This document shows positions 33,729-41,880 of a DNA stretch of 44,335 bases, in pieces; within the stretch, counting starts at the first letter, position 1, and each line of letters starts with the position of its first letter. The translations under genes were made by a program, and so were the position numbers. The stretch is from positions 1 through 44,335 of the forward strand of contig JAFTZI010000093.1 in assembly GCA_017461055.1 (NCBI GenBank), given 5' to 3'. This stretch comes from Clostridia bacterium. Lineage in GTDB: Bacteria; Bacillota; Clostridia; Oscillospirales; CAG-272. The notes below the pieces were generated by a model. It searched no databases and was not told the origin of the DNA. It saw only the letters and a list, made by a program, of their open reading frames with translations.

Positions 33729-34480
33729 TTGTTTTCCCTTAGCTTTCCTATAATATCGGACGGATTGTTTGTTGTAATCAGCTTAGCGCCATACTTTAGA
33801 CAAATGTCTAATTTGCTCTTTTGAGTAATACTTGCACCAACCCAAGGCTCAATATTTCTTTCAATTAAATAATCATAAAAAGCTTTATTCTCATTGTCAA
33901 AAATACAAGCGCAATCAAGATATTCATCCGGATTTAATGAAACATTCATCATTTCCTTGTATGGATAAAAGCCGTGTAGAGCATACTTCTTGCCATATTT
34001 TTTGTAAACATATTCAAGAACGAAGGCATCAAAGCTGTTTATAACAACCCTATCTCTTAAATTGTACCTTTCCACAAGCTCAAGAACCTTTTCGATGCAA
34101 AGAATACACCTTGCCTCGTTTTTCTCACTCCAATATTCCTTGATCTCAATGTTAACAGTAAGGCTTGTTTCAGATACCCACTTAATGAACTCATCAAATG
34201 TGGGAATTTCCTCGTGGTTAGCTGTATCACCTGCGTTCAAGGATTTTAGCTCCTTTAAGGTCAAAGAGGCAACCTCGCCGCATCCGTTAGTGGTACGGTC
34301 AACACGGTGGTCGTGAATTATAATTAATTCCTCATCTAAAGACAAATGAACATCGATTTCAATCATATCGCAACCGGTTTTTTCTGCCATTTTAAAGGCA
34401 GTCATTGTGTTTTCATAGTAGTTATAGCTATCTCCCCTGTGGGCTGCAACAGCCATTCTGTCATTAAATGTAAGCTTCAT
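33725..34480 (-). CDS. Glycerophosphodiester phosphodiesterase
   Basis: A 251-aa GDPD-family enzyme. The start at 34480 (MKLTFNDRM) is chosen because AGAGGAG lies 7 bases upstream and the start overlaps the dehydrogenase stop; a longer frame reaches 34513. Motifs: AAHRGDSYNYYENTMTAF (His, Arg, Glu), IEIDVHLSLD and IIIHDHRVDRTTNG with the metal and catalytic His residues. No signal peptide, so it is cytoplasmic and hydrolyses deacylated phospholipid-type diesters to glycerol phosphate plus alcohol. Confidence 0.9.
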   Translation of the reverse strand: MKLTFNDRMAVAAHRGDSYNYYENTMTAFKMAEKTGCDMIEIDVHLSLDEELIIIHDHRVDRTTNGCGEVASLTLKELKSLNAGDTANHEEIPTFDEFIKWVSETSLTVNIEIKEYWSEKNEARCILCIEKVLELVERYNLRDRVVINSFDAFVLEYVYKKYGKKYALHGFYPYKEMMNVSLNPDEYLDCACIFDNENKAFYDYLIERNIEPWVGASITQKSKLDICLKYGAKLITTNNPSDIIGKLRENK

Positions 34481-35739
34481 AGCGCATCTCCTCTTAAATC
34501 GTAATTCATCCATAAAACAGTATATCTGTCCTTTAAGTCCTTGGCATATTTTATGGCAGTATTTATTTTGCTTTCTCCGTAAAGAGCATAAAACTCACCT
34601 AAATCAAGCTCAACAAGCTTCAAAAGCTCTGAAATTTTTTCTGAGCTTGGCATTTCCGATAAAATCTCTTTTATCTCTTTTTCCTTGGAATTATAGACAC
34701 TTCCCCTGTCCTTTTTGTAATTTCCAACCTTGTCCTGTAGCTCAATACAGCCATTTGCCACTGTACCGTATGCTGATTTTATGTCGTTTTCATAAATTTG
34801 TCTGTTTGGTACAAATTGGCTTCCGTCGTAGCTTAGGTTAAGCAGCTCCTCACGTATCTTGGCAGTTACGTAGGTAGAATAAAACACATCAATTCCGTGT
34901 GGAAAATATGGCTCATTTTTTACAATGCCTGTGATTTCAAAAAAGTGTGATAAGTGATGCTCGCTTCCCGAGGCAGGACGTGAATTACCCAAAAAGCTCA
35001 TCATAATACCCACAACCATAAGAGCCCTTGTTACTGCCTCAACGCTTTTTTTCTCGCGCTTAAGCAAGCCATCTGCTGCCATAAGAGTTTCTTTTATCAT
35101 TTCATAGGTGGTGTTATATATGTAATCGCAGAAAAACTCACCGTTAACCGCAGTTGACAGCTTCCAGTCATTAAGAGCAGAATACTTACCTATAATGTCA
35201 CCAAAGCCCGCCTTTATCATTTCCAAGGGAGATGCGCAAAGCACGTCTGTGTCAGCCACAATAGCCAAAGGCAAGCCCGCAGGCACAGTTTCCTTCATTC
35301 CCTTTAAAATCATAGCGGCGCCGCTTGAGGCATAACCGTCCATAGAAGGAGCAGTAGCCACAACCATATAAGGAATTTTATTAAAGAATGAAACATATTT
35401 GCAAAGGTCCTGTATAACGCCTGAGCCTATACCGATTATTAAGTCAATGCCGTCTAAGTTGTCTTGTACAGCGTCTATTGCATCCTCATTTGGAATAAGC
35501 ACAGTCTTGCCTGTGAACAATACCCGTGATGTATTCTTACCCCTTAAGGCATTTTCCGTTTGCTCCCCCGCTGCACCGTATGTGTTTTCATCAGCTACCA
35601 ATAAAATACTTTTGTAGCTTTCACAAAGCTCTGTCAAATGAGCAATTGCGCCCGTTTCAACATATATACTCTCAATAGGGCAGGAGTGTATCCTGCCGCA
35701 AGCGCATTCAACGCCCTTTAGCATTTCATTAATGTCCAT
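34477..35739 (-). CDS. egsA: sn-glycerol-1-phosphate dehydrogenase (AraM/EgsA family)
   Basis: A 420-aa iron/nickel/zinc-type dehydrogenase of the Fe-ADH/GldA superfamily. IIGIGSGVIQDLCKYV is the NAD(P)-binding Gly-rich loop, and metal ligands lie in GFGDIIGKYSALNDW (Asp), SGSEHHLSHFFE (His) and FPHGIDVFY (His), the pattern of AraM and archaeal G1PDH. It interconverts dihydroxyacetone phosphate and sn-glycerol-1-phosphate, the archaeal stereoisomer. Coupling to a phosphodiesterase suggests a G1P-related salvage route. Family call good; direction inferred. Confidence 0.85.
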   Translation of the reverse strand: MDINEMLKGVECACGRIHSCPIESIYVETGAIAHLTELCESYKSILLVADENTYGAAGEQTENALRGKNTSRVLFTGKTVLIPNEDAIDAVQDNLDGIDLIIGIGSGVIQDLCKYVSFFNKIPYMVVATAPSMDGYASSGAAMILKGMKETVPAGLPLAIVADTDVLCASPLEMIKAGFGDIIGKYSALNDWKLSTAVNGEFFCDYIYNTTYEMIKETLMAADGLLKREKKSVEAVTRALMVVGIMMSFLGNSRPASGSEHHLSHFFEITGIVKNEPYFPHGIDVFYSTYVTAKIREELLNLSYDGSQFVPNRQIYENDIKSAYGTVANGCIELQDKVGNYKKDRGSVYNSKEKEIKEILSEMPSSEKISELLKLVELDLGEFYALYGESKINTAIKYAKDLKDRYTVLWMNYDLRGDAL

Positions 35740-35770
35740 CTTAAACCTCTTTTTTAAGTTGATTGATTAT

Positions 35771-35799
35771 ATTATAAAACAAAATCTTGCTTTATTCAA
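35771..35799 (-). promoter_or_regulatory. Promoter of the G1PDH-GDPD-HAD operon
   Basis: On the minus strand: TTGAAT (35799-35794), 17 bases, TATAAT (35776-35771). Its -35 region overlaps the start of the divergent plus-strand promoter at 35787-35815. Confidence 0.75.
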
Positions 35800-35815
35800 G
35801 ACTTTGTGCTACAAT
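35787..35815 (+). promoter_or_regulatory. Promoter of the C26 hydrolase gene
   Basis: TTGCTT (35787-35792), 17 bases, TACAAT (35810-35815); the ATG chosen at 35841 follows after 25 bases with TGGAGAA between. Confidence 0.65.
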
Positions 35816-35840
35816 AATTAAAATACTTTTTGGAGAAATT

Positions 35841-36494
35841 ATGAAGCCGAAAATTCTAATCTTAGCAAATCAACGTAAAGAAAATTACATAAAAGCAATA
35901 AAAGCCTGCGGAGCAATAGGAACGTTAAAATACTTGCCTGATACAGACTCCGTAACTGTTACAGACTTTGACGGACTTTTAATTTGCGGCGGTAATGACA
36001 TTCACCCGTCAAATTACGGTCAAGAAATAAACGGATCAGTTAATTTCGACACAGACCGTGACAGGACCGAGCTTGCTCTGATAAAGCAATTTATGGACAC
36101 AGGTAGGCCTATTTTGGGAATATGCAGAGGACATCAGCTCTTAAACGTCGCTTTAGGCGGCACTCTTATTCAAGACCTTGAAGCAAAAGCCATTCACACA
36201 CAAATCAATGCCACAGACCAAGTGCATAAAATAAAAGCTAAGGAGAAAAGCACTCTTTATAGCCTATACGGTGAAGAATTTTACGTTAACAGCGCTCATC
36301 ATCAAGGCATAGACAAGCTTGGTAGTAGCCTTGTTGCAACATCATTTTGTGGCGACGTAATTGAAAGCATTGAGCATAAAATTAAGCCCTATCTTGGAGT
36401 ACAGTTTCATCCCGAAAGAATGACAGACCGACAGGACACCGTAAACGGTATAGAAATTTTTGAGTATTTTGTAAGCCTGTGTAAAAAGCAATAA
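35841..36494 (+). CDS. Gamma-glutamyl-gamma-aminobutyrate hydrolase-like protein (peptidase C26)
   Basis: A 217-aa class-I glutamine-amidotransferase-fold hydrolase. The ATG at 35841 is used because TGGAGAA precedes it; the frame is open from 35787 but that part overlaps the promoter. Nucleophile Cys95 sits in GICRGHQLLN, with LLICGGNDIHPSNYG before it and the catalytic His-Glu in VQFHPER near the end. Family members such as PuuD cleave gamma-glutamyl amides; the real substrate is unknown. Confidence 0.85.
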   Translation: MKPKILILANQRKENYIKAIKACGAIGTLKYLPDTDSVTVTDFDGLLICGGNDIHPSNYGQEINGSVNFDTDRDRTELALIKQFMDTGRPILGICRGHQLLNVALGGTLIQDLEAKAIHTQINATDQVHKIKAKEKSTLYSLYGEEFYVNSAHHQGIDKLGSSLVATSFCGDVIESIEHKIKPYLGVQFHPERMTDRQDTVNGIEIFEYFVSLCKKQ

Positions 36495-36646
36495 AAAAGC
36501 GTCGCTAATTGACAGTATCATTAAGTTAAGGAACTCAATATAGCCTTCCTCTTTGTTTGGAGAGGAAGGTGCCAGCTTTGCTGACGGATGAGGCGTAGTT
36601 GTAATTTCTTAACTTAATGATATTGCGCTAATCGACGCTTTTTTAT
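36491..36646. terminator. Intrinsic terminator of the C26 hydrolase gene, split by an inserted element
   Basis: Outer arms ATAAAAAAGCGTCG (36491-36504) and CGACGCTTTTTTAT (36633-36646) are perfect complements. Without the 116-bp insert and one CGCTAAT copy they would close on a CTAAT loop, an ideal bidirectional terminator. Confidence 0.7.
36510..36625. mobile_element. 116-bp MITE-like element inserted in a terminator loop
   Basis: Terminal inverted repeats include a perfect 15-bp pair TATCATTAAGTTAAG (36516-36530) and its complement (36608-36622). It is flanked by the 7-bp direct repeat CGCTAAT (36503-36509 and 36626-36632). Inside are the hairpins CCTTCCTCT/AGAGGAAGG and GCCAGC-TTT-GCTGAC followed by GGATGAGGCG, a core often seen dispersed in Clostridia genomes. 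No coding capacity; a transposase would have to act in trans. Confidence 0.65.
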
Positions 36647-36650
36647 GGGT

Positions 36651-36680
36651 GACATTTTTCGACTCTTTTCATAATATGAT
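36651..36680 (+). promoter_or_regulatory. Putative promoter of the DUF11-type gene, possibly sigma-K
   Basis: GTGACA (36649-36654) and TAATAT (36672-36677) with a 17-base spacer are a weak sigma-A match. The same stretch reads AC (36652-36653), 16 bases, CATAATATG, close to the mother-cell sigma-K pattern AC...CATANNNTA. Confidence 0.4.
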
Positions 36681-36716
36681 AAAGGAGATGAGTTCTCCAA
36701 GAAAGGAATTTATTAA

Positions 36717-37553
36717 ATGGCCCAGTTTACTAATCAAGCTCAGCTTACCTATGGCAACGTGGTGACAAGCTCTAACGTTGCTGTAGGCGAGATTGTGGCT
36801 GTTTTGTCTGCTACAAAGACAGCTATAAGACAAGAATATAATCAAGGCTCTGCTATTGCCTATATAATCAATATTGTAAATTCCGGCTCAACAAATGTTA
36901 CAGGCTTAACAGTTAGTGACAACTTAGGCGAGTATGAATTTGGCGTAGGAACGCTTGTGCCACTTGACTATGTTGACGGAACACTCTTGTATTTCTTAGA
37001 CGGAACCCCTCAGCCTGCCCCTCAGGTATCAAGCGAAAACGGTTTGACCGTAACAGGAATTTCCGTTCCTGCCAACGGTAATGCCCTTTTGGTTTATGAA
37101 ACAAATGTTAATGGCTATGCACCGCTAAATGAGGGCGGAACAATAACAAATACAGTTACAATTACAGGCGAATGCGCAAACGTGGTTGCAAGTGAAACTG
37201 TAAGCGCCGCATCAGCACCGCAAATTACAATTTCCAAATCAATTTCTCCTGTACCTGTTTCCTGCGGAGACAGAGTAATCTATACCTTCCTTATTCAGAA
37301 TACAGGCGCATCCCCTCTTGCAGCAACCGATAACGCAGTTGTTACAGATACCTTTAACCCAATCATAAGCGACGTTACCGCAACCCTTAATGGCGCACCT
37401 GTTGAATTCACTTATGATGAAGCAACAGGCGAGCTTGCCACAGCGCAGGGCGCCGTAACAGTTCCGGGGGCAACCTACACCCAAGACCTTACAACCGGCC
37501 TCTGGAGCATTACCCCCGGCACAGCTACCTTAGTTGTAACAGGTACGATTTAA
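36717..37553 (+). CDS. DUF11-type repeat protein without signal peptide
   Basis: A 278-aa protein of low Lys/Arg content, with two Ig/DUF11-like beta domains: about residues 28-160 (AIAYIINIVNSGSTNVTGLTV, a typical start) and about 170-278 (VIYTFLIQNTGASPLAATDNAVVTD). There is no signal peptide, LPxTG or TM helix. Such leaderless DUF11 proteins are common in sporulating Clostridia and could be assembled on the spore surface from the mother cell; the possible sigma-K promoter would agree. That role is inference. Confidence 0.7.
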   Translation: MAQFTNQAQLTYGNVVTSSNVAVGEIVAVLSATKTAIRQEYNQGSAIAYIINIVNSGSTNVTGLTVSDNLGEYEFGVGTLVPLDYVDGTLLYFLDGTPQPAPQVSSENGLTVTGISVPANGNALLVYETNVNGYAPLNEGGTITNTVTITGECANVVASETVSAASAPQITISKSISPVPVSCGDRVIYTFLIQNTGASPLAATDNAVVTDTFNPIISDVTATLNGAPVEFTYDEATGELATAQGAVTVPGATYTQDLTTGLWSITPGTATLVVTGTI

Positions 37554-37566
37554 ATTTATTTATAGT

Positions 37567-37623
37567 AAAAATTGCCGACACAAAGCTAATCCTATGGATT
37601 AGTCATTTGTATCGGCAATTTTT
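37567..37623. terminator. Terminator after the DUF11-type gene
   Basis: Outer arms AAAAATTGCCGA/TCGGCAATTTTT are perfect; an inner hairpin CTAATCC-TAT-GGATTAG sits in the loop. Symmetric, so active in both directions; it also insulates the CRISPR locus from the left. Confidence 0.88.
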
Positions 37624-37671
37624 ATAAGCATCAAACGAAATCAGGTGTCATATTTTTAGTACATATGTCGC

Positions 37672-37700
37672 TTTACAATTGAATTCGGACGTGCTATAAT
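37672..37700 (+). promoter_or_regulatory. Promoter pointing to cas9, upstream of the tracrRNA gene
   Basis: TTTACA (37672-37677), 17 bases, TATAAT (37695-37700). A transcript from about 37707 would cross the tracrRNA gene on the opposite strand and give cas9 a 5' UTR of about 215 nt. Confidence 0.7.
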
Positions 37701-37750
37701 TAAAAAAACAAATGGCAATAGTTGTAGTTTTACATCAAATGATGGAAAAC

Positions 37751-37860
37751 AAAAAAACCGCAAACTGCGGTTTTCGTTCACACAATGTGATTCGTAAATA
37801 CGATGGTTTCGCTAAAAGCTTATTTGAACCTGTAGTGTAATTTGTCTCAGTAGTTAAGAC
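37751..37860 (-). ncRNA. tracrRNA of the type II-A system (about 110 nt)
   Basis: The anti-repeat (37822-37860) pairs with the CRISPR repeat: an upper stem of about 15 bp (ACAAATTACACTAC with GTAGTGTAATTTTGT, one base bulged), a GA/AGGU bulge, and a 6-bp lower stem GUUUGA:UCAAAU. Then come AAG, a nexus hairpin GCU-UUU-AGC (37819-37811), CGTATTTACG, TCACA-TTG-TGTGA, and an intrinsic terminator AAAACCGCA/TGCGGTTTT (37774-37754) with U7. The geometry matches S. pyogenes tracrRNA, also encoded upstream of and opposite to cas9. Size is inferred from promoter and terminator. Confidence 0.92.
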
Positions 37861-37866
37861 ATCTGT

Positions 37867-37895
37867 ATTATAGCTCATTCGTAGCCGTTTGTCAA
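37867..37895 (-). promoter_or_regulatory. tracrRNA promoter
   Basis: On the minus strand: TTGACA (37895-37890), 17 bases, TATAAT (37872-37867), a perfect consensus. Start is predicted at about 37860, the first base of the anti-repeat. Confidence 0.9.
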
Positions 37896-37922
37896 TAGAA
37901 AATTGAAAAGAGAGGGAAATTT

Positions 37923-40900
37923 ATGAAAACAAATGGAAACAATCTTGTAGGCAAGGAGTACTATGTTGGACTTGATATTGGAACAAGCTCTGTTGGATTT
38001 GCGGTGTCGGACACTGATTATAATCTTAAAAAGCGCTCGGGCAAATCTATGTGGGGAGTCAGGCTTTTTGAGGAGGGGGAGACTGCTGAGGGACGTAGGG
38101 TGAACAGAACAAACAGACGTCGTTTGGCAAGAAGAAACCAACGCTTGGAGCTTCTTCGAATGTTGTTTGACGAAGAAATAACAAAAATTGACAGTGGCTT
38201 TTTTATGCGTTTAAAGGAAAGCTTTTTGACTAAGGAAGACAAGTCATCAAAAATTAAATATTCTTTGTTTGCTGATGCTGATTTTAATGATAAGGATTAT
38301 ATGAAAAAGTATCCGACGACATATCATTTAAGACACGAGCTTATTAATTCGAGAGAGCCGCATGATATAAGATTGGTATATCTTGCTCTCAGACACATAA
38401 TTAAAAACAGAGGGCATTTCTTGTTTGAAATAGATGGTGAGGGTGACAAAGCTTTCAATGATGTTATTTGTAATTTTGTAAATACGTTTAATGAGCAAAG
38501 AGAAGCAGAAATTGAACTTGATGTGGAACTGGCGTATGAAATACTAAACAAAAAATCAACAAAAGCTGATAAAACAAAGGAATTAACTGCTCTTGCTAAG
38601 CCGACTTCAGACAACAAAAAAGCATTAGAGAAGCTGTTTGCATTAATTGTTGGCGGAAAAGCAAAAATATCTGACATTTTTGAAACAGAGGAAAAGACAA
38701 GCTTTTCATTTGATATGGGAGATGAAAAGCTTATGGAATTAGAAGAGAAAACAGAAGAGGATTTTGAATTAATCCGAAGCGCAAAGGCAGTTTATGATTG
38801 CTTAATTCTCGAAAAAATAACAAAGGGCTATAAGACATTGTCACAATACAAAATAGCGGAATTCAATCAGCATAAAGAGGATATTGAGCTGCTTAAATTC
38901 TTCGTCAAGGAAGAATTAAAAGATAAAGCCCTGTATAAAGAAATTTTCAAAATTGAAAAAGAAAAGTTGACTAACTATGCAGCATATTCAGGCTATAAGA
39001 AGAGTGACAACAAATGTCACGCAACTCAGGAGGAATTTTGTAAGCTCTTGAAGGATAAGCTTCCAAAGGAATATGAAACATCAACAAAATATGAGCAAAT
39101 GTATAAGCGCATAAAAGAGGGAACCTTTGCACCAAAGCTGAGAAAGACAGAAAACGGTGTGATTCCTAATGGACTTCACAGAAGTGAGTTAGTAACAATT
39201 CTTGAAAATGCTTCGGAATATTTGAGCTTTTTAAACTCAACCGATGAAGAAGGAATCACTGTAAAAGAGAAGATAATTTCAATATTTGATTTTCGTATTC
39301 CTTATTATGTTGGACCGCTTAAGGCGCATTGGGCAGTTAGAAAGGAAGAGGGAAAAATTTTCCCTTGGAACTTTGAAAAGAAAATTAATGTTGAGGCATC
39401 GGCGGAAAAATTTATTACAGAAATGACATCCTTATGTACATATACAGCAGAGGATGTTCTGCCTAAAAACTCACTTTTATACAGTGAATTTGAAGTTTTG
39501 AATGAAATAAACTGTATTAAAATTAACGGCAATCCAATTACTGTAGAGTGCAAAAAGAAAATTTTTGACATCTTGTTTGTAAAGAGCAACAAAAAGGTTA
39601 CAAAAAAATCCATTCTTTCCTTTTTAAGAGCCGAAGGACTTGCAACGGACAGTGATGAAATATCAGGAATTGATGACAATGTAAAATCTCAATTGACATC
39701 CTATCACAAGCTAAAGAATATAATTGAGAAAACCTCATATGAGCAGACCGAGGAAATCATCAGAAGAATAGTATTGTTTGGTGACGACAAAAAGCTTTTG
39801 AAAAGCTATTTGAAAAGCAGTACAAGCCTGAACGATGATGATATCAATTATGTTGCCAAGCAAAAATTTAAGGATTGGGGCAGGCTTTCCAAACAGTTTT
39901 TGAACGGTATAGAGGCACCAAACAAAGAAACAGGCGAGCTTGTAACTGTTATCGAAATGCTAAGAGAAACCAATTATAATCTTATGCAAATTTTGTCAGG
40001 CGGATTAGAATTTTTGGAAATAGCAAACAATTACAAGACCGCAAAGCTCGGAATAGCGAGAAATACCAGAGAAATGGTCGATAATCTATACGTTTCACCC
40101 AAAATCAAAAGAAGTATTTGGCAAGCGTTGAGAATTCTTGATGAAATTATAGACATTGAAAAGGGTGTGCCCAAAAGGATATTTTTGGAAATGGCGCGAG
40201 AAAACGAAAGCGAAGATAAGAAAAAAGCTAATTCCGCTTCCAGAAGACCGAGAAAAGAGCAGTTAATCGAGCTATACAGGAATTGTAAGGAAACAAATAA
40301 TGAATTGTTTGAAAGACTGATGAATGAGGATGAGGAAAAGCTAAGGGCAAAGAAGCTATATCTATATTATCTGCAATTCGGCAAATGTATGTACAGTAAA
40401 GAGCCAATTGAATTATCGGAGCTTGATAATAATTTCAAATATGACATAGACCATATTTTCCCACGTTCTAAAATTAAGGATGACAGCTTTAATAATCTTG
40501 TTTTAGTTAAAGCAGAGCTTAACCGTGAGAAAACAAATATTTACCCGATATCAAGCAGTATAAGAGATAATATGAAAGGATTTTGGTCAGAGCTAAAAAG
40601 AAAAGGCTTTATTTCAAATACGAAGTATGACCGATTGGTAAGAAATACCCCTCTTTCTTCAGAGGAGCTGAACCAATTCATTCAAAGACAGTTGGTGGAA
40701 ACAAGGCAATCGACTAAAGCTGTGGCAGAATTAATAAAAGCGCTGTGTCCAAAAACGGAATTGATATATTCCAAGGCGGGCAACGTGTCAGAATTCAGAC
40801 GGTATTTTGATTTCACCAAATGCCGTGACATAAATGACCACCATCATGCCAAGGATGCATACTTGAATATAGTCGTAGGAAATTTCTACAACTCACTGTT

Positions 40901-41870
40901 TACAAAAGAGTTTGCACAAGGGCTTGAGTGCGGAAAAAACAGTATCAGAGAAGAGGTTATTTTTAACCAAAATCTAAAAGGCACTTGGATATCAGGTGCC
41001 AATGGAACAATAAAAACCGTAAGCCAAACCATGTCTAAAAACAATGTATTGTTTACCGTAATGCCAAGAGAAGAGCACGGTCAGCTTTTTGATGTTACCA
41101 TTATGCCAAGGTCAAAAGGACAAGTGCCAATAAAGCAAGGACTTGACATTGATAAATACGGTGGCTATAACAAGGCGGCAGGTGCATATTTTGCCATTGT
41201 TGAACACGAAGAAAAGGGCGAAAAAGTCCGTACAGTTGAAGCAGTTTTGAAGCATCAGAGGGTGGAATACGAGGAAAACCCACAGTCGTTTGCTAAAAAA
41301 CATTGGTATGCAAATGCTGAAATAATTATAAGTAAGGTGTTGTTCAATTCAGTTTTTGAACTTAACGGTGTTCGCTTGATTATAAGAAAACGTCAAAACA
41401 CAGAAATTGGATTTATTCACACATATCAATTTGTTCTTAATCAAGAAGATACAAAATATTTAAAGAGCATTATTAAATACGTTGAGGCGTGCTCGAATAA
41501 AAAGGAAAGCAATGAAGCAATAAAGCCTGTAGCAATAAACGAGGAAAACAATGTTAGATTGTACAAAATGTTTATTGAGCGAATAACGAATTCTGTTTAC
41601 AAAAAGCTGTTTTCCACCGTGTTAGGCTATTTGACAGCCAATGAAGAAGCATTTATAAAATTAAGCATAATAGAGCAGTGCATAGTTCTGAAAGAAATTT
41701 TAAAGCTGTTTAAATGTGACTCGGTTTTAACATCCCTTGATATCCTGTGTAAAAAAGGTAGTGTAGGAAGCATTATAAAATCAAAGAAGCTGTCATCATT
41801 AAATAGCGCATACTTGATAAATCAATCGGTTACAGGTATTTTTGAAACTAAAATAGACCTTCTAAAATAG
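37923..41870 (+). CDS. cas9: Type II-A CRISPR RNA-guided endonuclease Cas9
   Basis: A 1315-aa Cas9 (SpCas9 is 1368). RuvC-I: YYVGLDIGTSSVGFAV with Asp18. The Arg-rich bridge helix follows (RRVNRTNRRRLARRNQRLELLR), then REC lobe. RuvC-II: RIFLEMARENE with Glu756. HNH: YDIDHIFPRS with His844, and Asn-rich SFNNLVLV. RuvC-III: DINDHHHAKDAYLN with His975 and Asp978. All catalytic residues of SpCas9 are matched, so it should cut both strands. The C-terminal segment AYLINQSVTGIFETKIDLL aligns with the SpCas9 end, but the two PAM-reading Arg before it are not conserved (SKKL at about 1286-1289 instead of RKRY). GAGAGGGA precedes the ATG. Confidence 0.97.
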   Translation: MKTNGNNLVGKEYYVGLDIGTSSVGFAVSDTDYNLKKRSGKSMWGVRLFEEGETAEGRRVNRTNRRRLARRNQRLELLRMLFDEEITKIDSGFFMRLKESFLTKEDKSSKIKYSLFADADFNDKDYMKKYPTTYHLRHELINSREPHDIRLVYLALRHIIKNRGHFLFEIDGEGDKAFNDVICNFVNTFNEQREAEIELDVELAYEILNKKSTKADKTKELTALAKPTSDNKKALEKLFALIVGGKAKISDIFETEEKTSFSFDMGDEKLMELEEKTEEDFELIRSAKAVYDCLILEKITKGYKTLSQYKIAEFNQHKEDIELLKFFVKEELKDKALYKEIFKIEKEKLTNYAAYSGYKKSDNKCHATQEEFCKLLKDKLPKEYETSTKYEQMYKRIKEGTFAPKLRKTENGVIPNGLHRSELVTILENASEYLSFLNSTDEEGITVKEKIISIFDFRIPYYVGPLKAHWAVRKEEGKIFPWNFEKKINVEASAEKFITEMTSLCTYTAEDVLPKNSLLYSEFEVLNEINCIKINGNPITVECKKKIFDILFVKSNKKVTKKSILSFLRAEGLATDSDEISGIDDNVKSQLTSYHKLKNIIEKTSYEQTEEIIRRIVLFGDDKKLLKSYLKSSTSLNDDDINYVAKQKFKDWGRLSKQFLNGIEAPNKETGELVTVIEMLRETNYNLMQILSGGLEFLEIANNYKTAKLGIARNTREMVDNLYVSPKIKRSIWQALRILDEIIDIEKGVPKRIFLEMARENESEDKKKANSASRRPRKEQLIELYRNCKETNNELFERLMNEDEEKLRAKKLYLYYLQFGKCMYSKEPIELSELDNNFKYDIDHIFPRSKIKDDSFNNLVLVKAELNREKTNIYPISSSIRDNMKGFWSELKRKGFISNTKYDRLVRNTPLSSEELNQFIQRQLVETRQSTKAVAELIKALCPKTELIYSKAGNVSEFRRYFDFTKCRDINDHHHAKDAYLNIVVGNFYNSLFTKEFAQGLECGKNSIREEVIFNQNLKGTWISGANGTIKTVSQTMSKNNVLFTVMPREEHGQLFDVTIMPRSKGQVPIKQGLDIDKYGGYNKAAGAYFAIVEHEEKGEKVRTVEAVLKHQRVEYEENPQSFAKKHWYANAEIIISKVLFNSVFELNGVRLIIRKRQNTEIGFIHTYQFVLNQEDTKYLKSIIKYVEACSNKKESNEAIKPVAINEENNVRLYKMFIERITNSVYKKLFSTVLGYLTANEEAFIKLSIIEQCIVLKEILKLFKCDSVLTSLDILCKKGSVGSIIKSKKLSSLNSAYLINQSVTGIFETKIDLLK

Positions 41871-41880
41871 AGAGGTATTT

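Noticed and set aside
35787..35840. Upstream start of the C26 hydrolase
   Set aside because: That part overlaps the promoter, and its residues do not belong to the family; TGGAGAA precedes 35841.
37707..37775. Possible plus-strand small RNA or second tracrRNA ending at the AAAACCGCA hairpin
   Set aside because: Only seven bases (GTTTTAC) match the complement of the repeat, and the plus-strand U-tract is weak (TTTTCG). The minus-strand reading has a perfect promoter, anti-repeat and U7 tail.
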